DNA of 64,000 nt from Streptomyces griseocarneus (GCA_003674045.1 PENC01000032.1:1-64000), one strand, 5' to 3'; counted from the first letter of the stretch, positions 23,537 through 32,234 are shown. A program made the numbers and translations. The notes: a model not told the origin generated them from the sequence alone.

Positions 23537-24730
23537 ATGGCGTACACCGAGGTGCCCGGCGCCCGGGTGCCGATCCGTATGTGGGCCGACCCGGCCACGG
23601 TCGAGGACGTCGCGATGCAGCAGCTCCGCAACGTCTCCACCCTCCCCTGGATCGAGGGGCTCGCCGTCATGCCGGACGTCCACTTCGGCAAGGGCGCCAC
23701 CGTGGGCTCGGTGATCGCGATGCGGGGCGCGGTGTGCCCGGCGGCGGTCGGCGTGGACATCGGCTGCGGCATGTCCGCGGTGAAGACGTCCCTGACCGCC
23801 AACGATCTGCCCGGGGACCTGTCGCGACTGCGCTCGAAGATCGAGGCCGCCATTCCCGTCGGCTTCTCGATGCACGACGACCCGGTGGACCCGCGCCGCC
23901 TGCACGGCCTGCCGACGGCGGGCTGGGACGACTTCTGGGGGCGGTTCGACGGGGTCGCGGAGGCGGTCAAATTCCGTCAGGGGCGGGCACTGAAGCAGAT
24001 GGGTTCGCTCGGTGGAGGGAATCACTTCGTCGAATTCTGTCTTGATGAGACAGGTTCGGTCTGGCTGATGCTCCACTCCGGCTCCCGCAACATCGGCAAG
24101 GAGCTGGCCGAGTACCACATCGGCCAGGCGCAGAAGCTTTCGCACAACCAGAACCTGGTCGACCGCGATCTGGCCGTTTTCCTTGCCGACACCCCGCAGA
24201 TGGCGGCCTACCGGCACGATCTGTTCTGGGCGCAGGAGTACGCGAAGCACAACCGCGAGATCATGATGGCGCTCTTCAAGGACGTGGTCCGCAAGGAGTT
24301 CAAGAACGCCAAGGTGACCTTCGATCCCGTGATCTCCTGCCACCACAACTATGTGGCCGAGGAGACCTACGAGGGCGTCGACCTGCTCGTCACCCGCAAG
24401 GGCGCGATCCGCGCGGGCGGCGGCGAGTACGGCATCATCCCGGGCTCGATGGGCACCGGCTCGTACATCGTCCGCGGCCTGGGCAACGAGGCGTCCTTCA
24501 ACTCCGCCTCGCACGGTGCCGGCCGCCGCATGAGCCGCAACCAGGCGAAGAAGCGCTTCTCCGAGCGGGACCTGGCGGAGCAGACCCGGGGCGTGGAGTG
24601 CCGCAAGGACCGTGGCGTGGTCGACGAGATCCCGGCCGCCTACAAGCCCATCGAGCAGGTCATGGAGCAGCAGCGGGACCTCGTCGAGGTGGTCGCCAAG
24701 CTCAAGCAGGTCGTCTGTGTGAAGGGCTGA
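23537..24730 (+). CDS. rtcB: RtcB-family RNA ligase
   Basis: A 397-residue RNA-splicing ligase that joins 2',3'-cyclic phosphate or 3'-phosphate ends to 5'-OH ends using GTP and manganese. Visible motifs: MPDVHFGKGATVGSV, VGVDIGCGM (metal Cys), GGGNHFVEFC, HSGSRNIGKELA, CHHNYV, GSMGTGSYIVRG, and the guanylylated histidine in SASHGAGRRMSR. ATG 23537 is preceded by GAGG at 6 nt; ATG 23525 has no spacing for a ribosome-binding site. No archease or RtcR/RtcA homologue is adjacent, so it seems to act outside an rtc operon. It sits alone facing the minus-strand gene block. Confidence 0.95.
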   Translation: MAYTEVPGARVPIRMWADPATVEDVAMQQLRNVSTLPWIEGLAVMPDVHFGKGATVGSVIAMRGAVCPAAVGVDIGCGMSAVKTSLTANDLPGDLSRLRSKIEAAIPVGFSMHDDPVDPRRLHGLPTAGWDDFWGRFDGVAEAVKFRQGRALKQMGSLGGGNHFVEFCLDETGSVWLMLHSGSRNIGKELAEYHIGQAQKLSHNQNLVDRDLAVFLADTPQMAAYRHDLFWAQEYAKHNREIMMALFKDVVRKEFKNAKVTFDPVISCHHNYVAEETYEGVDLLVTRKGAIRAGGGEYGIIPGSMGTGSYIVRGLGNEASFNSASHGAGRRMSRNQAKKRFSERDLAEQTRGVECRKDRGVVDEIPAAYKPIEQVMEQQRDLVEVVAKLKQVVCVKG

Positions 24731-24760
24731 GCGACGGCCGGGCCGGTGCCCGCGGGAGCG

Positions 24761-25141
24761 TCACGCGTCCTGCGGGTACCAGCGCAGCTCGACCGTGTTG
24801 GCGTCCGGGTCCTTGATGTAGACCGACTCCGCGTTGCCGCGGGCGCCGAAGTTGGTGAAGGGGCCGCGGATGTCGGGGAAGGTGCCCGCGTCGATCACGG
24901 TCTGCCAGTCCAGGGGCTCGACGACCAGGCAGATGTGGTCGACATTGGACTCGCCGCGGTCGCGGTCGACCAGGTCGATGATGGTCGTGGGGGAGACGCG
25001 GACCGAGGGGAAGGGCACCTCGCCCCTGCGCCACTCGTCCACGCGGACGGGCTCCAGGCCGAGCGGGCCGCAGTAGAAGGCCAGGGACCGCTCGACGTCG
25101 GAGACGTTGAGGACGAGGTGGTCGAAGGCGGTGACGCGCAT
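24761..25141 (-). CDS. VOC-family (glyoxalase/dioxygenase fold) protein
   Basis: A 126-residue protein with two beta-alpha-beta-beta-beta modules: FDHLVLNVSDVERSLAFYCGPLGLEPVR and VDHICLVVEP with YIKDPDANTVELRWY. Metal ligand candidates are His8, His88 or thereabouts, and Glu120 in VELRWY. Substrate unknown; this fold covers glyoxalases, antibiotic-resistance and extradiol enzymes. It is the last of four loosely spaced minus-strand genes. Confidence 0.87.
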   Translation of the reverse strand: MRVTAFDHLVLNVSDVERSLAFYCGPLGLEPVRVDEWRRGEVPFPSVRVSPTTIIDLVDRDRGESNVDHICLVVEPLDWQTVIDAGTFPDIRGPFTNFGARGNAESVYIKDPDANTVELRWYPQDA

Positions 25142-25210
25142 GGGTTCCCCCGGTTGTTCCGTGTGATGTGTTCTGTGTTCCGCGTTCCGCGGAGGCCGCC
25201 CGGGGCCGGG

Positions 25211-25978
25211 TCACAGCTCGCGGTGGACCTTGTAGTTGGAGGCCTGCGCGCGGGGGCGGACGACCAGGAGGTCGATGTTGACGTGCGGCGGGCGGGTGAC
25301 GGCCCAGGCGATCGTGTCGGCCACGTCCTCGGCGGTCAGTGGCGCGGCGACGCCCGCGTAGACCGCGGCGGCCTTCTCCTTGTCGCCGCGGAGGCGGGTG
25401 AGGGCGAACTCCTCGGTCTTCACCATGCCCGGGGCGATCTCGATGACGCGGACGGGCTCCCCGCAGAGCTCCAGGCGCAGGGTCTCGGCCATCACGTGCG
25501 AGCCGTGCTTGGCCGCGACGTAGCCGCCGCCGCCCTCGTAGGTCGCGTGGCCCGCGGTGGAGGAGAGCATCAGGACCGTGCCGCCGTCGGGGGCGGTGCG
25601 CAGGCGGGGGAGCAGGGCCTGGGTGACGTTGAGCGCGCCGAGCACATTGGTCTCGTACATCGTGCGCCAGTCGGCGACGGAGGCCTTCTCGACGGTCTCG
25701 GCGCCGAGGGCGCCGCCCGCGTTGTTGACCAGGACGTCGACGGTGGCGAGGTCGTCGAGCCAGACGGCGAAGACCGTGACGGCCGCGGTGTCGGTGACGT
25801 CGAGCTCGTAGGCGACGGCCTCGTGCCCGGCCTCGGTCAGCTCCGCGGCCAGGGCCTCGATGCGGTCCTTGCGCCGGGCGGTGAGCACGACGCGGTACCC
25901 CTCGGCGGCCAGCCGCCGTGCGGTGGCTGCGCCGATGCCGCTGCTGGCGCCGGTGACGACGGCGGTGCGGGTGCTCAT
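25211..25978 (-). CDS. Classical short-chain dehydrogenase/reductase
   Basis: A 255-residue SDR. TGASSGIG (9-16) binds the cofactor, NNAG is at 85-88, Ser140 and the pair Tyr153/Lys157 (YVAAK) form the catalytic site. TARRKDR after beta-2 suggests NADP preference. It resembles the YdfG-like 3-hydroxy acid dehydrogenases (for example the segment IEIAPGMVKTEEF). Substrate not assignable. Unlike the SDR at 5179, the catalytic site is complete. Confidence 0.9.
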   Translation of the reverse strand: MSTRTAVVTGASSGIGAATARRLAAEGYRVVLTARRKDRIEALAAELTEAGHEAVAYELDVTDTAAVTVFAVWLDDLATVDVLVNNAGGALGAETVEKASVADWRTMYETNVLGALNVTQALLPRLRTAPDGGTVLMLSSTAGHATYEGGGGYVAAKHGSHVMAETLRLELCGEPVRVIEIAPGMVKTEEFALTRLRGDKEKAAAVYAGVAAPLTAEDVADTIAWAVTRPPHVNIDLLVVRPRAQASNYKVHREL

Positions 25979-26062
25979 GGCGGTCCTCCTGGAACGTGGC
26001 TGGTGCGTGGGTGGTACGTGAGTGGCGGGACGTTCGCAGGATATGCGGGGCCTTGTGAGCCG

Positions 26063-26398
26063 TCAGCGGCCGCGTGGTGCGTACATGATCACAGCGACTC
26101 CGGCGAGGCAGATCAGCGCGCCGGTGACGTCCCAGCGGTCGGGGCGGTAGCCGTCCAGGGCCATGCCCCAGGCCAGCGAGCCGGCGACGAAGACCCCGCC
26201 GTAGGCGGCGAGGATGCGGCCGAACTCCGCGTCCGGCTGGAGTGTGGCGACGAAGCCGTACGCGCCGAGTGCGAGCACCCCGGCGCCGATCCAGGCCCAG
26301 CCGCGCTGTTCGCGGACGCCCTGCCAGACGAGCCAGGCCCCGCCGATCTCCAGCAGCGCGGCGGCGAGGAACAGGGCGATCGAGCGGAAGGTCAGCAT
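26063..26398 (-). CDS. YnfA/UPF0060 family small membrane protein
   Basis: A 111-residue protein with four hydrophobic helices and the family pattern ALLEIGGAWLVWQG, TLQPDAEFGRILAAYGGVFV and GALICLAGVAVIMYAPR. UPF0060 proteins resemble small multidrug resistance transporters and are proposed to be efflux pumps; the true substrate is unknown. Confidence 0.9.
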   Translation of the reverse strand: MLTFRSIALFLAAALLEIGGAWLVWQGVREQRGWAWIGAGVLALGAYGFVATLQPDAEFGRILAAYGGVFVAGSLAWGMALDGYRPDRWDVTGALICLAGVAVIMYAPRGR

Positions 26399-26435
26399 TC
26401 GGGCAGGTTACGCCGGATTCCGGGGGTTCTTCAGG

Positions 26436-26867
26436 TCACGGCCAGACCAGGCAGTACGGCTGGTGCCTGGCCTCGTGCAGGCGGTGCGAGAAGTCCTGCC
26501 ACTCGCGCAGCAGCCGGTAGACGGTGAAGGCGTCACGCGGGCCGCCGCGGTCGGGCACGGTGGACCAGATGAACGCGGCGGCGCCCACCGACTCCTCGCC
26601 TATCGAGCGCAGCGGGTCGACCACGGTCATGGGCAGCTTGACCACGGCGTAGTCCGGGTGGAGGACGACCAGCTCCAGCGGCGGGACCTTGTGCAGGGGT
26701 ATGCCCTCGATGCCGGTGAGGATCATCGCGGCCATGGTCTCCGGCTTGATGCTCGTGAACATGCCGCCCATGCCCAGCTCGTCACCGCCGAGCTCCTCCG
26801 GGCGCATGCTGACGGGGACGTTCGCGGCGATGGCGCTGTTGGGCGCACCGAAGTACTTGTAGGTCAC
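26436..26867 (-). CDS. Conserved hypothetical protein
   Basis: A 143-residue protein with no motif I can name. It begins MTYKYFGAPNSAIAANVPVS and ends HQPYCLVWP, and the internal segment IPLHKVPPLELVVLHPDYAVVKLP looks like a beta-rich fold. No signal peptide or membrane segment. GTG 26867 is chosen since the downstream sequence is uniformly protein-like and the region before it is not; the upstream G-rich tract can act as a weak ribosome-binding site. It diverges from hemL, sharing a 262-bp gap. Confidence 0.7.
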   Translation of the reverse strand: MTYKYFGAPNSAIAANVPVSMRPEELGGDELGMGGMFTSIKPETMAAMILTGIEGIPLHKVPPLELVVLHPDYAVVKLPMTVVDPLRSIGEESVGAAAFIWSTVPDRGGPRDAFTVYRLLREWQDFSHRLHEARHQPYCLVWP

Positions 26868-27129
26868 CCCCACCCGGCCACCACTCCTGCTTCCCGCGAC
26901 GCCTTCGACGCGCTCGACGCCTTCTTCCGCGCGCCGGCCCCTGTGGCGCCCCCTGCGGGACCTCTGGGCTCGATCGGGCCCCAGGTCATCGGTGCCCTCG
27001 CCCAGTCCGCCACCGCGATGCATATCTCCACCCGACCGCTTTTTTACGCAGCACAGCCCCCGCCGCGCAACCCGATCATCGTCTCAGAGACCTCCCCCGT
27101 GAACAGCATGTGAAACGCCCGGGGACGAC

Positions 27130-28473
27130 ATGACATCCGACTCTGAGACCATGGCTGGCGTGAGCTACCCATATGCGTATCAAGCCCCAGTCTCGCAGAC
27201 GCTGTTCGACCGAGCCGCGGTCGTCACTCCCGGTGGCGTGAACTCTCCCGTGCGTGCTTTCCGCGCGGTGGGCGGTACGCCCCGGTTCATGGTGTCCGGC
27301 ACCGGTCCGTATCTGACGGACGCCGACGGCCGGGAGTATGTGGACCTGGTGTGTTCGTGGGGTCCGATGATCCTCGGGCACGCGCACCCCGAGGTCGTCG
27401 CGGCCGTGCAGGAGGCCGTCGCGCGCGGCACCTCCTTCGGTACGCCGGGTGAGGGCGAGGTGGCGCTCGCCGAGGAGATCGTGGCCCGGATCGAGCCGGT
27501 GGAGCAGGTGCGCCTGGTGTCCTCCGGCACCGAGGCGACGATGTCGGCGATCCGGCTGGCGCGTGGTTTCACCGGCCGCGCCAAGGTGATCAAGTTCGCG
27601 GGCTGCTACCACGGCCACGTGGACGCGCTGCTGGCCGCGGCGGGTTCGGGCGTGGCCACGTTCGGGCTGCCGGACACGCCGGGCGTGACGGGCGCGCAGG
27701 CGGGCGACACGATCGTGCTGCCGTACAACGACCTGGAGGCCGTGCGGGCGGCGTTCCGCGCGCACCCGGGCGAGATCGCCTGTGTGATCACGGAGGCCTC
27801 GCCGGGCAACATGGGCGTGGTGCCGCCGAAGCCGGGCTTCAACGCGGGGCTCAAGGCGGCGTGCGAGGAGAACGGCGCGCTGTTCATCTCGGACGAGGTG
27901 ATGACGGGCTTCCGTACCAGCCGCGCGGGCTGGTACGGCGTGGACGGGGTGCGCCCGGACCTGATGACCTTCGGCAAGGTCATGGGCGGTGGCTTCCCGG
28001 CGGCGGCCTTCGGCGGCCGCGCGGACGTGATGGGGCACCTGGCCCCGGCGGGCCCGGTCTACCAGGCGGGCACGCTCTCCGGGAACCCGGTCGCCACGGC
28101 CGCGGGCCTCGCGCAGCTGCGGCTGCTGGACGACGCGGCGTACGCCACGGTGAACGCGGTCTCCGAGGAGATCAGCGGCCTGGTGACGGCGGCGCTCGGC
28201 AAGGAGGGCGTGGCGCACCGGCTCCAGAAGGCGTCGAACATGTTCTCCGTGTTCTTCACCGAGCGCGAGGTGACGAACTACGAGGAGGCGAAGACGCAGG
28301 AGGCCTTCCGGTTCAACGCGTTCTTCCACTCGATGCTGGCGCAGGGCGTCTACCTGCCGCCGTCGGCGTTCGAGTCGTGGTTCGTCTCGACGGCTCATGA
28401 CAGTGCGGCGATCGAGCGCATCGCAGCGGCGCTCCCGGCCGCGGCGCGGGCGGCCGCCGAGGCGACGGAATGA
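27130..28473 (+). CDS. hemL: Glutamate-1-semialdehyde 2,1-aminomutase
   Basis: A 447-residue PLP enzyme converting glutamate-1-semialdehyde to 5-aminolevulinate, the step after HemA. Seen: TPGGVNSPVRAFRAVGG, SSGTEATMSAIRLARG, FAGCYHGHVD, ISDEVMTGFR and the PLP lysine in LMTFGKVMGGGFPAAAF. ATG 27130 is chosen for GGGGA 5 nt upstream; ATG 27151 and GTG 27160 are alternatives, the last matching shorter homologues. The stop overlaps the next gene. It heads a hemL-phosphatase-ccs gene group known also in Mycobacterium. Confidence 0.95.
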   Translation: MTSDSETMAGVSYPYAYQAPVSQTLFDRAAVVTPGGVNSPVRAFRAVGGTPRFMVSGTGPYLTDADGREYVDLVCSWGPMILGHAHPEVVAAVQEAVARGTSFGTPGEGEVALAEEIVARIEPVEQVRLVSSGTEATMSAIRLARGFTGRAKVIKFAGCYHGHVDALLAAAGSGVATFGLPDTPGVTGAQAGDTIVLPYNDLEAVRAAFRAHPGEIACVITEASPGNMGVVPPKPGFNAGLKAACEENGALFISDEVMTGFRTSRAGWYGVDGVRPDLMTFGKVMGGGFPAAAFGGRADVMGHLAPAGPVYQAGTLSGNPVATAAGLAQLRLLDDAAYATVNAVSEEISGLVTAALGKEGVAHRLQKASNMFSVFFTEREVTNYEEAKTQEAFRFNAFFHSMLAQGVYLPPSAFESWFVSTAHDSAAIERIAAALPAAARAAAEATE

Positions 28474-29198
28474 TGGACGGTATGACCAGCAGCGATACGA
28501 CCAACGAGTCCGGTGCGGGCAAGGGCAGTGAGATCACTGTCGTCCACCTGATGCGGCACGGCGAGGTGCACAACCCCGAGGGCGTGCTCTACGGGCGCCG
28601 GGCGGGCTATCACCTGTCGGAGCTGGGGCGGCAGATGGCCGACCGGGTGGCCGAGCACCTGGCGGGACGGGACATCACCCATGTGGTGGCCTCGCCGCTG
28701 GAGCGGGCGCAGGAGACGGCGCAGCCGATCGCCGCGGCGCACGGCCTGGCGCTGGCGACGGACGAGCGGCTGATCGAGGCGGAGAACGTCTTCGAGGGCA
28801 AGACCTTCGGTGTCGGCGACGGCGCGCTGAAGAAGCCGGCCAACTGGAAGTACCTGACGAATCCTTTCCGCCCGTCGTGGGGGGAGCCGTACATCGAGCA
28901 GGTCGTGCGGATGATGGCGGCGCTGGGCGCGGCGCGCGACGCCGCCCGCGGGCACGAGGCGGTGTGCGTCAGCCACCAGCTGCCGATCTGGATCGTGCGG
29001 AGCTTCGCGGAGCGGCGGCGGCTCTGGCACGACCCGCGTAAACGTCAGTGCACGCTGGCGAGCCTGACGACGTTCACCTTCAGGGGGGACAAAATCGTCT
29101 CGGTCGGCTACAGCGAACCGGCCCGGGATCTGGTGCCGAAGCACCTGCTCGCGGGTGCCAAGCCGGTGAAGGGCGGAGCGAAGGCCTTCGGGGCCTGA
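28470..29198 (+). CDS. Histidine phosphatase (phosphoglycerate mutase-like)
   Basis: A 242-residue histidine-phosphatase superfamily protein. The catalytic RHG is in HLMRHGEVHNPEG, with SPLERAQETAQPIA and the second histidine in VSHQLPIWIVR. It lacks features of true glycolytic mutase and is probably a small-molecule phosphatase. Possible starts are ATG 28470 (ATGA overlap with hemL), 28473 and 28482. A homologue sits between hemL and the cytochrome c genes in Mycobacterium tuberculosis, so a link to heme or cytochrome c supply is plausible but unproven. Confidence 0.88.
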   Translation: MMDGMTSSDTTNESGAGKGSEITVVHLMRHGEVHNPEGVLYGRRAGYHLSELGRQMADRVAEHLAGRDITHVVASPLERAQETAQPIAAAHGLALATDERLIEAENVFEGKTFGVGDGALKKPANWKYLTNPFRPSWGEPYIEQVVRMMAALGAARDAARGHEAVCVSHQLPIWIVRSFAERRRLWHDPRKRQCTLASLTTFTFRGDKIVSVGYSEPARDLVPKHLLAGAKPVKGGAKAFGA

Positions 29199-29247
29199 AT
29201 TCCCGGCCCGGAAAAGCTCCGGGAAATCCCCGGAAAAGCCTCGGATC

Positions 29248-29280
29248 GGTCCCGGGCCGGCCTCGGCCCGGCCCGGGACC
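29248..29280 (+). terminator. Hairpin after the hemL-phosphatase pair
   Basis: A perfect 13-bp stem (29248-29260 with 29268-29280), very GC-rich, 50 nt after the phosphatase stop. No T-run follows. The preceding bases hold two CCGGAAAAGC direct repeats. Confidence 0.65.
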
Positions 29281-29408
29281 GGCGTGGGATGACCCCGGAG
29301 CGTAAAGCTCTGCCGAGAGCTTCGCGACCGAATGGCTGAATGCCGGGAAAGCTACCGCTCACCCCCGAGAATGCCCGACCGCCGTACTCGGCGCGCCCTC
29401 TTCCGTGA

Positions 29409-29429
29409 TGTCGTCTTATATGGACGACA
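29409..29429. promoter_or_regulatory. Candidate operator before the deacetylase-like gene
   Basis: TGTCGTC (29409-29415), seven nt, GACGACA (29423-29429): a perfect inverted repeat around an AT-rich centre (TTATATG) that could itself be a -10. It lies 40 bp before the next start codon. The cognate regulator is unknown. Confidence 0.4.
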
Positions 29430-29468
29430 AGGCGTACGGAGTGGTGGCGAGTACGGACGGAGTTCGGC

Positions 29469-30689
29469 ATGCGTGAGATCACTCGGCGAGGTCTCCTCGG
29501 CATGGGGGTGGGCGCGGGCGCGGCCGCGGCGCTGGGTGGTGTCGGCGGCTGCGCCCAGCCCCCCGGTTCCGAGCAGCACGCCCCGTCCGCCAAGGCGATC
29601 AAGGCGATAGAACGGGCGAAGGCGACCCCGATCGGCGACGGCTCCACGGCCGACGCCGGGCCGCAGCCGGAGCAGCCGCCGAGCCCGGAGCGGCTGGAGC
29701 AGGGCCAGAAGCCGCCCCAGTTCGTGATCTTCTCCTGGGACGGCGCGGGCGAGGTCGGCAACGGCCTCTTCCCCCGCTTCCGCAAGCTGGCCAGGGACCA
29801 CGGCGCGAAGATGACGTTCTTCCTGTCCGGGATCTACTGCCTCCCGGAGTCGAAGAAGGAGCGCTACAAGCCGCCGAACAATCCGGTCGGCGCGTCCGAC
29901 ATCGGCTATCTCACCGACGAGCACATCAGGTCCACGCTGGAGAACGTGCGCGAGGCATGGCTGGAGGGCCATGAGGTCGGCACCCACTTCAACGGGCACT
30001 TCTGCTCCGGCTCCGGCTCGGTCGCCCACTGGACGCCCGAGGACTGGGAGTCGGAGATCGAGCAGGCGGTCTCCTTCGTGACCGAGTGGCGGACGAACAC
30101 CGGTTTCACGGATCTCGAGCCGCTGCCCTTCGACTACCGCAAGGAACTCATCGGCAGCCGTACCCCGTGTCTGCTGGGGCAGGACAACCTGTTGCCGACC
30201 GCGCGGAAGCTGGGGTGGCGGTACGACGCGAGTTCGCCCGGCGGCACTCAGGTGTGGCCCGAGAAGAAGCATGGCATCTGGGACCTCCCCTTGCAGCAGA
30301 TGCCGTTTCCCGGCCATTCGTTCGAAGTGCTGTCGATGGACTACAACATCCTCGCGAATCAGTCGCGCGCCACGACCCGTGGCCCTTCCGAGCATTACGA
30401 CGGCTGGCGCCGCCAGGCCACCGAGTCCTATATCGCGGGATTCGACCGCGCGTACGAAACGAATCGCGCGCCCTTCTACGTCGGCAACCACTTCGAGGAG
30501 TGGAACGGCGGTATTTACATGGACGCCGTCGAGGAGGCGCTCAAATACATCGCCGACGAGCGCCACAAGGACGTGCGGCTGGTCTCGTTCCGGCAGTTCG
30601 TCGACTGGCTCGACGCCCAGGACCCGGCCGTGCTGAAGCGGCTGCGTCACTTCGATGTCGGCGAGAAGTGGAGCGCCAAGAGCGACTGA
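29469..30689 (+). CDS. Tat-exported lipoprotein, polysaccharide-deacetylase-like
   Basis: A 406-residue secreted protein. The N-terminus has a Tat motif (TRRGLLGMG) and a lipobox (GGVGGC), so it is probably a Tat-exported lipoprotein. The mature part resembles the carbohydrate esterase 4 (NodB) fold: FVIFSWDGAGEVG for the catalytic Asp region and EGHEVGTHFNGHF for the HxxxH metal site. A C-terminal VRLVSFRQFVDWL segment is typical. It probably acts on a cell-wall polymer, but the TFDDG core is altered, so activity is uncertain. GGAG precedes ATG 29469. It interrupts the hemL-ccs cluster order known from mycobacteria. Confidence 0.8.
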   Translation: MREITRRGLLGMGVGAGAAAALGGVGGCAQPPGSEQHAPSAKAIKAIERAKATPIGDGSTADAGPQPEQPPSPERLEQGQKPPQFVIFSWDGAGEVGNGLFPRFRKLARDHGAKMTFFLSGIYCLPESKKERYKPPNNPVGASDIGYLTDEHIRSTLENVREAWLEGHEVGTHFNGHFCSGSGSVAHWTPEDWESEIEQAVSFVTEWRTNTGFTDLEPLPFDYRKELIGSRTPCLLGQDNLLPTARKLGWRYDASSPGGTQVWPEKKHGIWDLPLQQMPFPGHSFEVLSMDYNILANQSRATTRGPSEHYDGWRRQATESYIAGFDRAYETNRAPFYVGNHFEEWNGGIYMDAVEEALKYIADERHKDVRLVSFRQFVDWLDAQDPAVLKRLRHFDVGEKWSAKSD

Positions 30690-30698
30690 CGGCCGGGC

Positions 30699-30764
30699 GA
30701 AGGGCGCCCGAAGAGCGGCCGAAGAGGCCCCGAAGAGCCTCCGAAGGGCCCGCGAAGAGCGACA
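30699..30764. repeat. Six tandem 11-bp repeats
   Basis: Six units beginning GAAGAGC, GAAGGGC or GAAGAGG start exactly 11 bp apart at 30699, 30710, 30721, 30732, 30743 and 30754. The variable last four bases are C/G. The array begins 9 nt after the deacetylase stop and ends about 70 nt before the thioredoxin-like gene. It is not coding in a plausible frame. Confidence 0.9.
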
Positions 30765-30832
30765 ACAAGGGGCCCGCGCCGCGCGGAGGGGGGTGCGGAA
30801 GATCCCTAAACGGACCATGCGAAACTTTTCAC

Positions 30833-31456
30833 ATGAGTGCCTGCCGCGCCCTTCGACGCCCCGAATCCCGCCGTCGTACCACCCTGCTGGCCGCCTGCAC
30901 CGCCCTCGCGGCCCTTGCCCTGACCGCCTGTGGCTCGGGTGACAACCCGAAGAGCGGAGGTCAGACCCAGTTCGTGCAGGGCACCGGCGGGGTCAGTGTG
31001 GTCAAGGACGCGAGCGCCCGCCAGGACGCGCCGCAGCTCTCCGGCAAGACCCTGGAGGGCAAGGAACTCGACGTCGCCAAGGACTACAAGGGCAAGGTCG
31101 TCGTCCTCAACGTCTGGGGCTCCTGGTGCGCCCCCTGCCGTGGCGAGGCCAAGAACCTGGTGACGGTCGCCAACGACTACAAGGACAAGGGCGTGCAGTT
31201 CGTGGGCATCAACACCCGCGACCCCGACCCCGTCCCCGCGCTCCGCTTCGAGCAGGAATTCGAGGTTCCCTACCCGAGCCTCCACGACTCCGGCGGTCAG
31301 CTGCTGCTCCGCTTCCCCAAGGGCAGCCTGAGCCCCCAGGCCATCCCCTCGACCGTCTTCCTCGACCGCAACGGCAAGATCGCGGCACGCGCGCTCAAGG
31401 CGCTGACCGAGGACGAGCTGCGCAAGACGCTCGACCCGCTCGTCGCGGAGAAGTGA
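30833..31456 (+). CDS. Thioredoxin-like lipoprotein (ResA/TlpA/CcsX type)
   Basis: A 207-residue exported protein with a lipobox (LALTAC) and a TlpA/ResA-like thioredoxin fold. The active site is WCAPC (VLNVWGSWCAPCRGEAKNL), the cis-Pro segment is IPSTVFLDRNGKI. It keeps apocytochrome c cysteines reduced outside the membrane, receiving electrons from CcdA encoded 4 nt downstream. No strong ribosome-binding site precedes ATG 30833. First gene of the System II cytochrome c operon. Confidence 0.93.
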   Translation: MSACRALRRPESRRRTTLLAACTALAALALTACGSGDNPKSGGQTQFVQGTGGVSVVKDASARQDAPQLSGKTLEGKELDVAKDYKGKVVVLNVWGSWCAPCRGEAKNLVTVANDYKDKGVQFVGINTRDPDPVPALRFEQEFEVPYPSLHDSGGQLLLRFPKGSLSPQAIPSTVFLDRNGKIAARALKALTEDELRKTLDPLVAEK

Positions 31457-31460
31457 CCCG

Positions 31461-32234
31461 GTGACCGCCGTCACCACCCTCGCCGCCGTGGGGGACATGA
31501 ACCAGACCGTGCTCACGGGCGCGCTGCTGATCGCGCTGCCCGTCGCCGTGCTCGGCGGACTGGTCTCTTTCTTCTCCCCCTGCGTGCTCCCCCTCGTCCC
31601 CGGCTACCTCAGCTATGTCACCGGCGTCGGCGGCACGGACATGGCGGAGGCCCGGCGCGGCCGGATGCTGGCGGGGTCCTCGCTCTTCGTGCTCGGCTTC
31701 AGCGCGGTCTTCGTCTCCGGCGGCGCGCTGTTCGGCAACTTCGGCCAGGACCTCCAGCAGTACCAGAGCACGATCTCCAAGGTGCTCGGCGTGCTCACCA
31801 TCCTGATGGGCCTCGCCTTCATGGGCCTCCTCTCCCGCTTCGGCCAGCGGGAGTTCCGCTTCCACCGGAAGCCGACGATGGGGCTCGCGGGCGCGCCGCT
31901 GCTCGGTGCGATGTTCGGCGTCGGCTGGACGCCCTGCATCGGCCCGACCCTCGCCTCCGTCCAGCTGCTGGCCATGAACCAGGGCAGCGCCGGGCGCGGC
32001 GCCCTGCTGATGTTCGCCTACTGCGTCGGCCTCGGCCTGCCGTTCATACTCGCCGCCCTCGCCTTCCGGCGCGCCCTCGGCGCGTTCGGCTGGGTCAAGC
32101 GACACTACGCGTGGGTCATGCGGCTCGGCGGTGCCATGCTCATCACGGTCGGCGTGCTGCTGCTCACCGGAGCCTGGGACCACATGATCGCCATGATGCG
32201 TGAGTGGTCCGACTCCTTCGTCCCCGAGGTCTGA
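31461..32234 (+). CDS. ccdA: Cytochrome c biogenesis protein CcdA
   Basis: A 257-residue membrane protein with six hydrophobic segments. The two redox cysteines are in FFSPCVLPLVPGYLSYVTG and GVGWTPCIGPTLASV, the DsbD/CcdA hallmark. It moves reducing power from cytosolic thioredoxin across the membrane to the ResA-like protein. GTG 31461 follows the previous stop by 4 nt. Next gene follows after 5 nt. Confidence 0.95.
   Translation: MTAVTTLAAVGDMNQTVLTGALLIALPVAVLGGLVSFFSPCVLPLVPGYLSYVTGVGGTDMAEARRGRMLAGSSLFVLGFSAVFVSGGALFGNFGQDLQQYQSTISKVLGVLTILMGLAFMGLLSRFGQREFRFHRKPTMGLAGAPLLGAMFGVGWTPCIGPTLASVQLLAMNQGSAGRGALLMFAYCVGLGLPFILAALAFRRALGAFGWVKRHYAWVMRLGGAMLITVGVLLLTGAWDHMIAMMREWSDSFVPEV

Noticed and set aside
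30699..30764. 11-bp array as CRISPR
   Set aside because: Units are far too short and there are no spacers or cas genes.
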